A stretch of DNA of 64,000 bases from Staphylococcus rostri (GTDB lineage Bacteria > Bacillota > Bacilli > Staphylococcales > Staphylococcaceae), in assembly GCF_002902145.1 (NCBI RefSeq), contig NZ_PPRF01000017.1:1-64000 (forward strand). The letters run 5' to 3'. The translations under genes and the position numbers were made by a program. Shown piece after piece: positions 8,197 to 17,467 of this stretch. The notes under the pieces were generated by a model, which searched no databases, was not told the origin of the DNA, and saw nothing but the letters and a program-made list of their open reading frames with translations. The stretch's first letter is position 1. Every line of letters begins with the position of its first letter.

Positions 8197-10446
8197 TTAC
8201 ATTGTTTCGTGGAATGTACGAGAAATAACGTCCAGTTGTTGTTCGCGTGTTAACTTGATGAAGTTTACAGCATAACCAGATACACGAACTGTTAACTGTG
8301 GATATTCTTCTGGGTGTTCCATCGCATCTAATAATGTTTCACGGTTGAATACGTTAATGTTTAGGTGGTGACCATGTTGTAACGCATAACCATCTAAAAT
8401 ACTTACTAAGTTTTGTTCTTGTGTATGTGCTTCTTTACCTAATGATTTTGGTACGATACTGAATGTATTTGAGATACCATCTTTACAGCAGTCGTAAGGT
8501 AATTTAGCAACAGATGATAATGATGCTAATGCACCGTTGGCATCGCGACCGTGCATTGGGTTAGCACCTGGTGCGAATGGTTCGCCTGCTTTACGTCCGT
8601 CTGGAGTGTTACCAGTTTTATTACCGTATACAACGTTAGAAGTGATTGTTAATACACTCATTGTATGTTCAGAATCACGGTATGTTTTGTGTTTACGTAA
8701 TTTTCTCATGAAGCTTTCTACTAATTGAACAGCGATGTCATCTACACGTGGATCGTTGTTACCGTATTTAGGGAAGTCGCCAGTTGTTTCGAAGTCTACT
8801 ACAAGACCATTTTCGTCACGGATTGGGCGTACTTCTGCATATTTGATTGCAGATAATGAGTCAGCTGCAACAGATAGACCAGCGATACCAGTCGCCATAG
8901 TACGGTGAACATCTGTGTCATGTAACGCCATTTCAATGCGTTCATAGCTGTATTTGTCATGCATGTAGTGGATAACGTTTAATGAGTTAACGTATACACC
9001 AGCAAGCCATTCCATCATTTCATCAAATTGTGCATATACTTCATCGTAATCTAATACGTCAGATTCGATTGGTGCAAATGTTGGTGCGATTTGGTCGCCA
9101 GATTTTTCATCTTTACCACCGTTAATCGCGTATAATAATGTTTTCGCTAAGTTCGCACGTGCGCCGAAGAATTGCATTTGTTTACCAATCTTCATTGCAG
9201 ATACACAACATGCGATACCGTAGTCGTCGCCATAGCTTTCACGCATTAAATCATCGTTTTCGTATTGAATAGAGCTTGTTTGGATACTCATCTTCGTACA
9301 ATAACGTTTGAAGTTTTCAGGTAAGCGTGTAGACCATAATACTGTTAAGTTTGGTTCTGGTGCTGGACCTAAGTTATCTAAAGAGTGTAAGAAACGGAAT
9401 GAGTTTTTCGTTACCATTGGACGGCCGTCGATACCTACACCACCGATAGATTCTGTTACCCAAGTAGGGTCACCAGAGAATAATGCGTTGTAATCAGGAG
9501 TACGTGCGAATTTTACAAGACGTAACTTCATAATAAAGTGGTCAATAATTTCTTGTACTTCAGACTCAGTAATTGTACCTGATTGTAAATCACGTTCAGC
9601 ATAGATGTCTAAGAATGTAGAAGTACGACCTAAACTCATTGCAGCACCGTTTTGTTCTTTGATAGCTGCAAGGTATGCTAAGTACAACCATTGAACAGCT
9701 TCTTTAAAGTTTTCAGCTGGACGGCTTAAATCGAATCCGTAGCGTTCACCTAGTTCTTTTAATTCTTTTAATGAACGGTATTGCTCAGAAACTTCTTCAC
9801 GTAGACGAATCACATCTTCAGACATTGTAGAAGAAATAGCGTTAAAGTCACGTTGTTTTTCTGCCATTAAGAAGTCTACACCGTATAATGCAACACGACG
9901 ATAGTCACCGATAATACGACCACGACCGTATGCATCAGGAAGACCTGTGATGATACCAGCTTTACGGCAAGCTAACATTTCTTTAGAGTAAGCATCGAAT
10001 ACACCTTGGTTATGTGTTTTACGATATTCTGTGAAAATGCGTTCTGTTTCTTTGTCTAATTCGTAACCATATGCTTCACATGCAGCTTTTGCCATACGGA
10101 TACCACCGAATGGTTGCATCGAGCGTTTGAATGGTTTGTCTGTTTGAACGCCGACGATTTGTTCTAATTCTTGGTTAAGATAACCTGCATCGTGAGAAAG
10201 GATTGTAGAAGGTACTTTTGTATCCATGTCCCACATGCCGCCACGTTCACGTTCTTCTTTCGATAGTTGCATCACTTGATCCCATAATTTTGTTGTTGCT
10301 TCAGTAGGACCTGCTAAAAAACTATCATCACCTTGGTAACCTGTGAAGTTCAGTTGGATGAATTCGCGTACATCAACCGTACGTGTCCAACGACCAGTTT
10401 TGAATCCGGACCATGCATTGTTTTGTTTTTTCGGTTCTTTAATCAT
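8197..10446 (-). CDS. pflB: Formate C-acetyltransferase (pyruvate formate-lyase)
   Basis: Converts pyruvate and CoA to acetyl-CoA and formate during anaerobic growth. The 749-residue protein has the adjacent active-site cysteines in GIACCVSAM (about residue 410) and the glycyl-radical site RVSGYAVNF near the C-terminus. The start is the ATG at 10446 (MIKEPKKQ), which has GGAGGT seven bases before it; the upstream in-frame codons lie in the ribosome-site region. It is first in the pflBA operon. The upstream region has a Rex-like half-palindrome and a cre-like site, consistent with redox and carbon control of this gene in staphylococci. Confidence 0.97.
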   Translation of the reverse strand: MIKEPKKQNNAWSGFKTGRWTRTVDVREFIQLNFTGYQGDDSFLAGPTEATTKLWDQVMQLSKEERERGGMWDMDTKVPSTILSHDAGYLNQELEQIVGVQTDKPFKRSMQPFGGIRMAKAACEAYGYELDKETERIFTEYRKTHNQGVFDAYSKEMLACRKAGIITGLPDAYGRGRIIGDYRRVALYGVDFLMAEKQRDFNAISSTMSEDVIRLREEVSEQYRSLKELKELGERYGFDLSRPAENFKEAVQWLYLAYLAAIKEQNGAAMSLGRTSTFLDIYAERDLQSGTITESEVQEIIDHFIMKLRLVKFARTPDYNALFSGDPTWVTESIGGVGIDGRPMVTKNSFRFLHSLDNLGPAPEPNLTVLWSTRLPENFKRYCTKMSIQTSSIQYENDDLMRESYGDDYGIACCVSAMKIGKQMQFFGARANLAKTLLYAINGGKDEKSGDQIAPTFAPIESDVLDYDEVYAQFDEMMEWLAGVYVNSLNVIHYMHDKYSYERIEMALHDTDVHRTMATGIAGLSVAADSLSAIKYAEVRPIRDENGLVVDFETTGDFPKYGNNDPRVDDIAVQLVESFMRKLRKHKTYRDSEHTMSVLTITSNVVYGNKTGNTPDGRKAGEPFAPGANPMHGRDANGALASLSSVAKLPYDCCKDGISNTFSIVPKSLGKEAHTQEQNLVSILDGYALQHGHHLNINVFNRETLLDAMEHPEEYPQLTVRVSGYAVNFIKLTREQQLDVISRTFHETM

Positions 10447-10501
10447 ATGTTCTACCTCCAATTAGGTTATGTTCATCATTTCACAATCAGTATAACAATC
10501 C

Positions 10502-10519
10502 ATGTGAACAAAATCACGC
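10502..10519. promoter_or_regulatory. Rex-like site upstream of pflB
   Basis: ATGTGA-ACAAAA-TCACGC keeps 9 of 12 positions of the Rex consensus TTGTGA-N6-TCACAA. It lies about 56 bases before the pflB ATG, just upstream of a TATACT -10-like hexamer on the minus strand, in a position to block RNA polymerase. Confidence 0.5.
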
Positions 10520-10524
10520 AATTT

Positions 10525-10539
10525 TTGAAAACGCTTTAT
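10525..10539. promoter_or_regulatory. cre-like site upstream of pflB
   Basis: TTGAAAACGCTTTAT matches the CcpA cre pattern WTGNAANCGNWNNCA except for the last two bases. It lies between the divergent pflB and 10766 genes, adjacent to the Rex-like site. Confidence 0.4.
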
Positions 10540-10765
10540 AGTTGTCAAATTTTGGCTTTTATTTGGATATAATTCGGACATAAATTAATCGTTAATTAAC
10601 ATAGATTTATTTGACAAATGATAAAATTTCAGAAATACATTGGATGAATATGTATAGGTTTTGAACAAATACTGGTAGACTGTATGGAATTCAGGAAAAA
10701 GGGTTTCACAAAGTGTCGGTTACTCTGTACAATGAAAGTATCATGATGAATGAATGGGTGAGGAT

Positions 10766-11908
10766 ATGAATCAAGAGAATGACTTTTTATCAGGTTTACT
10801 AGAGGGTTTAACTGATGAAGAAAGAGCAGAATTTGAAAAGGCAATGATGGAGAGAGGGATTTTACCTGAACAGCCCAACTCGATTATTGAACTGATGTCA
10901 GCGACAACTGTTGAAGAGATTAAGGCGCTGTGTAAAGCACATGGCATCAAAGGTTACTCTGGCATGAAAAAAGATGAAATGCTCGTTCACTTTATCGATG
11001 AACTTGTGACTGATGCATATATTAAGGAAGAAATTGATAAAATGAGCAACGATCAACGCTTAGCATTTGCGTTGACACATCATTATAGTAAAGAGATGTT
11101 ACCATTTATTTCGCCAATCACATTCCCAGATTGTTACTTGGTATTTAATGTAGATGAAGAAGACAACGGGTTATCTGTATTAGAAATTCCTGCAGAGATT
11201 GCCGAGCGAGTAGAGGCGTATATTGAACAAGAAGACGCAACGTTACAGGCATTAATTCGTAAATATCGTGTGTTTGAAGCGGCAACAAACTTATACGGCT
11301 TATATTCTTATACACAACTTCAAAATGTCTTTAAAACATATTTAGATGAAGACAATACATTGATGGACATTCAACGTTTTGTGAAGCGTTGTGAACGTAT
11401 TGCCCCTGAAAATGTAAACTATCGTTTGGTTAACGGTGCAATTGTTTCTTTAGGCTTACAACTAGAAGAAGATGAATTTGCACATTTCTTAAAAGAAGCG
11501 CATTACTATATGCCTGAAACAGTAGAAGATATGTTGTATTTTGAAAAGAACGTTTTCAACTTACCAGATGAAGATATGATTGACTTCTTATCTTGGTTAG
11601 ACCGCAGTGTGATTAAGGATAACAACTTTGGTGCCACACCAGACCAATTAAACATTGAATTGTTAACGATGATGAAACATGCGATTTCATATGATATGGT
11701 TGCGGATGTCATGTTGTCACTTGTCAATGACGGTATTTTACGCAAACGTGTGACAGCGACACATCAAAACAAAGTGAAACCAATCTTTATGAAAATGCGT
11801 AACTGGGTCTTCCATGGTCATACATTTGATGAATATATGGAAATTCTAGACAAAGAATATAAATACGATAGTTCGAAAATTATCGACATTAACGATCACA
11901 GAAGTTAA
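10766..11908 (+). CDS. Hypothetical protein with SAP/Rho-N-like motif
   Basis: A 380-residue soluble, acidic protein I cannot assign. Near residues 45-75, VEEIKALCKAHGIKGYSGMKKDEMLVHFI resembles the helix-extended-helix of SAP or Rho N-terminal domains, which bind nucleic acids or proteins. The rest is mostly helical with repeated acidic stretches and no membrane segments. The ATG at 10766 with GGTGA just before it is chosen; the ATG at 10754 is an alternative with no ribosome site. It is transcribed divergently from pflB and has its own terminator. It is not a pseudogene: the frame is open throughout and codon use matches neighbours. Confidence 0.75.
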   Translation: MNQENDFLSGLLEGLTDEERAEFEKAMMERGILPEQPNSIIELMSATTVEEIKALCKAHGIKGYSGMKKDEMLVHFIDELVTDAYIKEEIDKMSNDQRLAFALTHHYSKEMLPFISPITFPDCYLVFNVDEEDNGLSVLEIPAEIAERVEAYIEQEDATLQALIRKYRVFEAATNLYGLYSYTQLQNVFKTYLDEDNTLMDIQRFVKRCERIAPENVNYRLVNGAIVSLGLQLEEDEFAHFLKEAHYYMPETVEDMLYFEKNVFNLPDEDMIDFLSWLDRSVIKDNNFGATPDQLNIELLTMMKHAISYDMVADVMLSLVNDGILRKRVTATHQNKVKPIFMKMRNWVFHGHTFDEYMEILDKEYKYDSSKIIDINDHRS

Positions 11909-11919
11909 TAATATATATA

Positions 11920-11966
11920 AAAATAGGTCAACAATACTTGAGAGAAGTGTTGTTGACCTATTTTTA
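11920..11966. terminator. Strong terminator
   Basis: AATAGGTCAACAATACTT pairs with AAGTGTTGTTGACCTATT followed by TTT. It separates the 10766 gene from the leftward remnant genes and is nearly symmetric, so it can act in both directions. Confidence 0.9.
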
Positions 11967-11979
11967 TGGTGTCATAAGT

Positions 11980-12258
11980 TTAGTGTCTATTGATAGATTT
12001 ATTAGAATCAATGACTAGCATATATTCACAAAGTTCATCTGCATCATTGATAAATTGATGATCTTTGTGTGCTTCAAAATAAAATGAGTCGCCTGCTTGT
12101 AGATGATATCGTTGTTGGTTCCTATTTTCTGTCAATTCGATCGTTACATGCCCTTTTAAAATATAAATATATTCCTTAACGCCTGTAGAATGCGCTGGAA
12201 ATACCCCTGTTTTAGAGTGCGACTTGTGTGTTTCGACGTATGAATTGTGTACGTACAT
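11980..12258 (-). pseudogene. Fragment of an XRE-cupin transcriptional regulator (C-terminal cupin half)
   Basis: The 92-codon frame encodes a cupin barrel end: TGVKEYIYILKGHVTIEL, YHLQAGDSFYFEAHKDHQFIN and LCEYMLVIDS are typical of the sensor half of HTH-cupin repressors of about 180 residues. The N-terminal helix-turn-helix is absent, there is no ribosome site before the ATG at 12258, and the frame overlaps the 3' end of the upstream transporter by 47 bases. I read this as a remnant left by a deletion that fused two genes. A standalone small cupin is the alternative, but the missing ribosome site argues against it. Confidence 0.6.
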
Positions 12259-13138
12259 CGATTGTGATTGCGATACTTAATGTTATGATGACCGCAATGA
12301 TGATCATTCTTGTAAAGATTAAAACATCATAGTATCGGAATACCAGATATAGCACAATCAATCCTACATATGTCATGCTTTTCAAGAACACATTGTTATT
12401 AAAGTGTGTATGTTTGAAATAGCGCAAATAAAGTACTGAAACCATACCGGGTAACACAAATGGTAAAGTACTATATGCTGTCAGATTACGTTCGTCTAAA
12501 TCTTGTATAAGTGTTGGAATGGTAAAAACAGATACACTGCCTAAGCATAGTAATAACCCAATCAGTGCTTTGCCATTTAAATTTTTGAAGGGGAGGAAAG
12601 GTGCTAAATGGCATTCGGAATTTTTAATATTTACGTTGGACAAAATTAAAAAAGTAAATAATAAAATGAATGTATAATGCCATATAGAAATAGCCTGAAA
12701 ACATGCACCTAGTCCAAAACCAATAATTTTTGATAAGTTTCTTAATAACGTAATACTGATCAGACCGTTTCGTGTATTGCCATCTAATCCGATAATTTGA
12801 TTCTCCAGACACAGTAAATACATATTGAAGAGTAGACTACAAGCTACATAAGTTAACAGTAAAATCACATAGACATTCAGTTCTAATATAAAGAGTAATT
12901 GGGCAAGGAAAAATACTCCAATGCCAATCATGCTGACGTATCTCGTACTGAGTTGTGTTAGCTTTTTCAGGTAGTTAAGATCAACATATATAAAGAGTTC
13001 GATCAGTGTACTTAGCAGAATGACTGTGAATGGTGATAGTTGTGTATCGGCAATAATTTTTGTTGTGCAAAATGCGTAAAATAAGCTCGAGGACAATATC
13101 GTCAACAAATATAACCATTTAATATATTTCAGACGCAT
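12212..13138 (-). pseudogene. MFS-type transporter, probably truncated at the C-terminus
   Basis: 308 codons with about nine or ten hydrophobic segments and an intact start (GGGAGG nine bases before the ATG). MFS exporters usually have 12 helices and about 400 residues. The last residues (DVRTQFIRRNTQVAL) are polar, unlike the membrane pattern before them, and are read from the DNA that encodes the cupin fragment in another frame. This indicates that a deletion joined the transporter to the tail of a regulator gene near position 12260. The region is AT-rich compared with its neighbours. It might still be expressed as a shortened membrane protein. Confidence 0.55.
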
Positions 13139-13173
13139 AGCGATACGCCTCCCTTCAACGGTTCATATCAAAC

Positions 13174-13215
13174 AAAAAAGCATGAGGATTGGCGACTTAA
13201 TGGCCAGTCTCATGC
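13174..13215 (-). terminator. Terminator of the 85-aa membrane protein gene
   Basis: On the minus strand GCATGAGACTGGCC pairs imperfectly with GCCAATCCTCATGC and is followed by TTTTTT. Confidence 0.85.
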
Positions 13216-13231
13216 TTAATGAATATATCAT

Positions 13232-13489
13232 CTATTGAATGGTTTTATTTTTTTCAAGTATGCCTTTGTGGAAAGGTTCTTCATCGACTTCTTGTTGTAC
13301 GGGAGCTGACGAAGATGCCTTGTTCTCTTCCAGACGAAATACGACATAGTTATAAATGAAAAAACCAATGATACTGAGTGAAAATGATTGCATGAGCAGA
13401 TATTGCCATGTGCCTGCAATTAAATACGTCTCAGCGATGGTCGTTGTAATGACGAGTGCTAAAAATAATAACGCCAACTTTTTAAGCAT
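13232..13489 (-). CDS. Small two-helix membrane protein, unknown function
   Basis: 85 residues. The first segment (LALLFLALVITTTIAETYLIAGTW, interrupted) and the second (LMQSFSLSIIGFFIYNYVVF) are hydrophobic; the C-terminal third is charged and cytoplasm-like (EEPFHKGILEKNK). AAAGGAG precedes the ATG. It stands alone between the decayed MFS/cupin locus and the serine dehydratase operon and has its own terminator. I do not recognise the family. Confidence 0.7.
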   Translation of the reverse strand: MLKKLALLFLALVITTTIAETYLIAGTWQYLLMQSFSLSIIGFFIYNYVVFRLEENKASSSAPVQQEVDEEPFHKGILEKNKTIQ

Positions 13490-13727
13490 CTTTCTCAGCT
13501 CCTTTTTATCGATGTTTTGAATTGATTGAAAAGTCTTAAATCAGTTATAACATTTTTTAAATTAAAAAGATAGCTTTTTTCAGAAAATTCTGCGATAAAT
13601 TTATTTTACATATGTATATAGAAGGAAAGGAGAAGATGTTATCGGCAATTAAAAATGTAGGTTTTGGGCAAAATAAATTGTAGGATTTTAATCTTGTGAG
13701 ATAGGGAAGAGAAAGGTGCTTCGACAT
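13490..13727. other. Intergenic region with a possible 15-codon frame
   Basis: AT-rich. A minimal frame at 13636-13683 (+) begins MLSAIKNVGFG and has the strong ribosome-site-like run AAGGAAAGGAGAAG before its ATG. It is only 15 codons and may be a remnant. Confidence 0.3.
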
Positions 13728-13766
13728 AAAAAAGAAGTTTGAGATAGGCTCGATATCTCAAACTTC
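13728..13766 (-). terminator. Terminator of the serine dehydratase operon
   Basis: On the minus strand GAAGTTTGAGAT pairs with ATCTCAAACTTC and runs into TTTTTT. It lies just past the sdaAA stop. Confidence 0.88.
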
Positions 13767-13787
13767 AATATATATAACTTGTGTTGT

Positions 13788-14687
13788 TTATGAGAATACT
13801 TCGTCTTTGTTAGAAGTACCAAAGATTTTTTCTTTAATCGCTTGACCTGTTGGTGTACCTGCAAGCCCACCGATACCTGTTTCACGTAATGACGCAGGTA
13901 AGTTACGACCTACAGTGTCCATTGCCATAATAACTTCATCTACTGGGATACGGCTTTCAACACCTGCAAGGGCAAGGTCAGCTGAAATTAAGCCGTTACC
14001 TGAACCGATTGCGTTACGCATAACACAAGGGATTTCTACTAATCCGGCAACTGGGTCACATACAAGACCAAGTAAGTTTGCTAAGCTGATTGCAATCGCG
14101 TGACCAGCTTGTGTAGGTGTACCACCGAATGTTTCAACGGCTGCAGCTGCTGCGATGGCAGATGCTGTACCAACTTCTGCTTGGCAACCACCGATAGCAC
14201 CCGCAACTGATGCGTTGTTTGCGATAATCATACCGCACATAGATGCTGAGAATAAGAATTTGATCATTTGATCGTTATCTAAGTCGTGTGATTGTTCTAA
14301 TTTGAATAATACGCCTGGGATTGTACCTGATGACCCTGCTGTTGGTGTTGCACAGATAATACCCATTGCTGCGTTGACTTCGTTTGTAGCAATCGCACCT
14401 TGTACGGCAGTAATCATGTCGCTACCAGAAAGGGCTTTATGTGTTTCATTGTATTTACGTACTTTAATCGCGTCTTGGCCTGTGTAGCCTGTTACGCTTT
14501 TAACGCCTTCACCTGTTGAACCTTTCTCAACAGCGTCGCGCATTGTATCTAAGTTTTGTTGCATTAAACCGTAGACTTCTTCACGTGTCATACCGCGTGT
14601 TTCCATCTCATGTGCAATCATAATTTCGGAAAAAGTTGTGTCGTTTTGCTCTGCATATTCTATTAATTCTTTCATTGAATCAAACAT
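13788..14687 (-). CDS. sdaAA: L-serine dehydratase, iron-sulfur-dependent, alpha subunit
   Basis: Catalytic half of the two-subunit enzyme that deaminates L-serine to pyruvate and ammonia. The 299 residues carry the conserved cysteines for a 4Fe-4S cluster in ICATPTAGSSGTIPG, IGGCQAEVG, LVCDPVAGLVEIPCVMRN. GGGGGAG precedes the ATG by seven bases. It follows sdaAB by 17 bases and a membrane protein gene, forming a transport-plus-degradation operon. The perfect cre upstream of the operon predicts repression by CcpA when glucose is present. Confidence 0.97.
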   Translation of the reverse strand: MFDSMKELIEYAEQNDTTFSEIMIAHEMETRGMTREEVYGLMQQNLDTMRDAVEKGSTGEGVKSVTGYTGQDAIKVRKYNETHKALSGSDMITAVQGAIATNEVNAAMGIICATPTAGSSGTIPGVLFKLEQSHDLDNDQMIKFLFSASMCGMIIANNASVAGAIGGCQAEVGTASAIAAAAAVETFGGTPTQAGHAIAISLANLLGLVCDPVAGLVEIPCVMRNAIGSGNGLISADLALAGVESRIPVDEVIMAMDTVGRNLPASLRETGIGGLAGTPTGQAIKEKIFGTSNKDEVFS

Positions 14688-14704
14688 GATTGTTCTCCCC
14701 CTGA

Positions 14705-15382
14705 TTATTCGATGTAAGAGAAATTAAGGCTCGAATATTTCTCTCTTAATGTTTCTAATAATGATGCGTTCATAGCTTTATTTAAATGTAATGCGAGTAG
14801 GCAACGTTCGCCGCTCATTGTTTTGATTTCTTCGTTAATATCTACACCGTGTTCGACAAGCTCGTTGATTAAGTGGTTGACTTCTGAAATACCACATTCT
14901 CCATCGATTACGAGTAGGTTAGGCGTGTGTGATAATAAGATACACATACCATTTACGTGAATGCTTTTTACTTTGAAAGCACCGCCACCGATTGAGATAC
15001 CGTTTAACTCAACGTGACGTCCGTCTTTTTCAAGAATGATCAGTGCACAGTTTGGGTGTTCGCCTAAGCTTGTGCCTTTTTCTTCAATAAATTCATAAGG
15101 AATACCTTGCTCTTTTGCGATTTTAGTAGATGATTTGATACGCTCATCAAATGTACTAAAACCAAGTAACCCACCGACGATTGCTAAATCTGTACCATGT
15201 CCTTTGTGTGTTTCAGCAAATGATTCATAGTAGTGAACTTCGATAGATTCAGGTGTACCGCCTAAGACTGCACGCGCAGCCTTAGCGATTTTCACAGCAC
15301 CTGCTGTATGTGAACTGGAAGGGCCCATCATAACTGGACCGATAATATCGAATGCACTTTGAAAGTCTTTCGTACGTGCCAT
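14705..15382 (-). CDS. sdaAB: L-serine dehydratase, iron-sulfur-dependent, beta subunit
   Basis: 225 residues. The N-terminal half has the subunit signature FDIIGPVMMGPSSSHTAGA (about residues 12-30) and the C-terminal 75 residues form an ACT-like domain (VNGMCILLSHTPNLLVIDGE). It partners with the alpha subunit encoded 17 bases downstream. AAGGAG lies before the ATG. Length and motifs are normal. Confidence 0.96.
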   Translation of the reverse strand: MARTKDFQSAFDIIGPVMMGPSSSHTAGAVKIAKAARAVLGGTPESIEVHYYESFAETHKGHGTDLAIVGGLLGFSTFDERIKSSTKIAKEQGIPYEFIEEKGTSLGEHPNCALIILEKDGRHVELNGISIGGGAFKVKSIHVNGMCILLSHTPNLLVIDGECGISEVNHLINELVEHGVDINEEIKTMSGERCLLALHLNKAMNASLLETLREKYSSLNFSYIE

Positions 15383-15396
15383 AATAAATTCGCTCC

Positions 15397-16428
15397 TTAG
15401 TTTGTTTGATTGTTTAATTTATTTGATTTGAAATTAAAGTTAAGATTACGTTTGCTCATAAATGTACCGATGATGTAGCTTAAGATAATGCTGATTACTG
15501 CAACAACAACGATTGTGATCACTGTTGGTACGACTTCGTTAAAGCCAAGTGCTACGATTGGACCAGCAATTGGTGTTGCCATACCTGGTTGGTTTACTAC
15601 GATACCCATATAAGTGATGAATAAACCATTGATTGCACCTACAATTGCGTTTGTACCGTACAATTGGATAGGGTATTTTGCGATGATGTCAATTTGTGTT
15701 AATGGCTCGATAGCAACCGCGAAGGCTTTACCTGGGTTACCGATTTTAAGTTTTCTAAATAACACGAAGTTGACGAATGAGCTACCCATACAACCGAATG
15801 CACCGATTGCCATTGGAATACCTGTTAAGCCAAGTAAGCTTGTGAATACCATTGAGCTAAGTGGTGTCATACCTACAACTGGTACGATAGCGCCGATTAC
15901 TAATGCTAATGCGTAAGGGTTGTTGTCACCAACAGCTGTTACGGCTGTACCGATTTGTTTTAATACTGCGATAACACTTGGTGATACAATTGATGCAATA
16001 CCGTATGCGACAGCTGGTGAAACTAAGATAACAACGATTAAGTCTAAGCCTTCAGGTACACGTTTTTCGACTTGTTTTAAACCGAATGCAACGAAGTAAG
16101 CTGCGATAAATGCTGGTAATAATTTGAAGTCGAATAATACAAGACCTGTTAAAACTGCGAATACAGGGTTAACACCGAACTTTAAGCAAGTTAGGATACC
16201 AACAGCAACCCCGCTCAAGCTTCCTGCGATTTCCCCGATTTTGACGAAGTAGTCAATGTGGAAAACGCCCCCGATTGCGTATTTCAAGAACGCTTCTGGT
16301 AAGAATGTCGCACAAGCCGCACCTGAAAGGGCTTGTAAGCTGACCTTACCGTTTGGTGCAAACTTTAAGAATAAAGTCATTGCGAGTAAAACTACGAGTA
16401 AAGTACCAATACCTAAAATGAAATCCAT
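15397..16428 (-). CDS. PTS IIC-like membrane protein of the serine operon
   Basis: 343-residue membrane protein with about nine or ten hydrophobic segments of the PTS_EIIC_2 type, lacking A and B domains. It stands first in the operon with both serine dehydratase subunits, 14 bases before sdaAB, so serine or a serine-yielding compound is a reasonable guess for its substrate. The ATG at 16428 is chosen because AGGA lies seven bases before it; the ATG at 16434 abuts the ribosome site. Its function has not, to my knowledge, been shown. Confidence 0.78.
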   Translation of the reverse strand: MDFILGIGTLLVVLLAMTLFLKFAPNGKVSLQALSGAACATFLPEAFLKYAIGGVFHIDYFVKIGEIAGSLSGVAVGILTCLKFGVNPVFAVLTGLVLFDFKLLPAFIAAYFVAFGLKQVEKRVPEGLDLIVVILVSPAVAYGIASIVSPSVIAVLKQIGTAVTAVGDNNPYALALVIGAIVPVVGMTPLSSMVFTSLLGLTGIPMAIGAFGCMGSSFVNFVLFRKLKIGNPGKAFAVAIEPLTQIDIIAKYPIQLYGTNAIVGAINGLFITYMGIVVNQPGMATPIAGPIVALGFNEVVPTVITIVVVAVISIILSYIIGTFMSKRNLNFNFKSNKLNNQTN

Positions 16429-16500
16429 AAACATTTCCTTCTCTCTAAATCTATTTTATTTTTTTAATCTCTCTCGAATGCATTCTCATCATAAGGGCTT

Positions 16501-16515
16501 TTGAAAGCGTATGCA
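16501..16515. promoter_or_regulatory. cre site upstream of the serine dehydratase operon
   Basis: TTGAAAGCGTATGCA matches the CcpA consensus WTGNAANCGNWNNCA at every defined position. It lies 73 bases before the first ATG of the operon. Confidence 0.75.
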
Positions 16516-17413
16516 ATAGGGTTTTAGTGAGAACAAATCTCAATGGTAAATCAAATAAATTATTATATAAAATATTTATTTATATTGTGAAAAAATGTGC
16601 ATTCCAAAAAGCTGATATGACGCACCGCGTTGACGCTGTTTCGCATTAAAGGATAAAAGCGTTTAAGCAAATAAGCGTTTTTGTCTTAATTGTGAACGGC
16701 ATAAAGTTCTAAGATTGATAATTTTCAGACATAAACTTTTGTAATCTTTGTTTAATATGTACACGTCGATTAGTAAAGAACTTTCGCTACTTAATCATAA
16801 AAAGAATGTCAGTTTATGCTTTTAATAGCTTATATAGTAAGTTTTATAATTTGGAAGTTGATACTTAAAGTGTAGAAAGAGATGAAAAGAGCAAGTGTGG
16901 TGATAGGGTGTTGATTTTCAGATTTACAATAGGTGACTGGAGGTTGAGGGACTGTTTATCGTTTTTTTCGCACCTTTTGACGTCTACGCAATCTTTTTCT
17001 GTACCCATTCAAGTGTCAAACTGATTGTGTCATGAAACGATGTTACGAGAGTCGAACGGAAACAATGGCGCGTATGTAAGTATCAAATATATCTCATGCG
17101 TAAGTCGGAGTTAAAGTTCAAACTCATGTCCGATGTGAAAGAGGAGAAATCACGTTATGATAGATACAGAGGTTGAGACATTGAGATGTTCTTCCTCAAG
17201 TATAATGGCATTTTAGCTGTAACAAATGATTAGAGAAATAGACACTTTCTTAAAATGTGGTTATCTTGTTAGAGATAAAAACCTATTTGTTACAGACTAG
17301 AACGTTATACGATTCCCATATGGATCAAGTGAAAGCAGATATAACAATCCCTAAACCTTATACCCAAAAACACCTCCTTAGTTGGTAACGTGATGTTACC
17401 GAGATGTTAAACG
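16516..17413. other. Gene-poor region, about 0.9 kb
   Basis: No intact gene seen on either strand. Two hints of decay: on the minus strand about 17299-17330 encodes LDPYGNRITF then a stop, which resembles the C-terminal DPxGNRIxF motif of glyoxalase/fosfomycin-type VOC proteins; on the plus strand GAGGAG before an ATG at 17157 opens a 19-codon frame (MIDTEVETLR...) that ends at once. The remainder is AT-rich with no repeats that I recognise. Confidence 0.4.
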
Positions 17414-17453
17414 AAAAGAGCACGAGAATGTTTCCCCCATTCTCGTGCTCTTT
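17414..17453 (-). terminator. Terminator of the dicarboxylate transporter gene
   Basis: GAGCACGAGAAT pairs with ATTCTCGTGCTC; on the minus strand it is followed by TTTTCG and on the plus strand by TTTC. Confidence 0.88.
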
Positions 17454-17467
17454 CAATATGTCTTATT

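Larger units (their letters stand above)
10447..10765. other. Divergent intergenic region, pflB and the 10766 gene
   Basis: No gene seen. It holds the pflB promoter region with Rex-like and cre-like sites near 10500-10540. For the rightward gene, TTTCAC at 10704 and TACAAT at 10728 with an 18-base spacer are a possible promoter. The middle is AT-rich without other recognisable signals. Confidence 0.5.

Noticed and set aside
13228-13419. Alternative minus-strand frame overlapping the 85-aa membrane protein
   Set aside because: No ribosome site and no signal sequence; the overlapping frame at 13232-13489 has both a strong ribosome site and membrane helices.
15614-15916. Plus-strand 100-codon frame inside the PTS IIC-like gene
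   Set aside because: Antisense to a gene with clear membrane pattern and ribosome site; residue content reflects the complement of hydrophobic codons.
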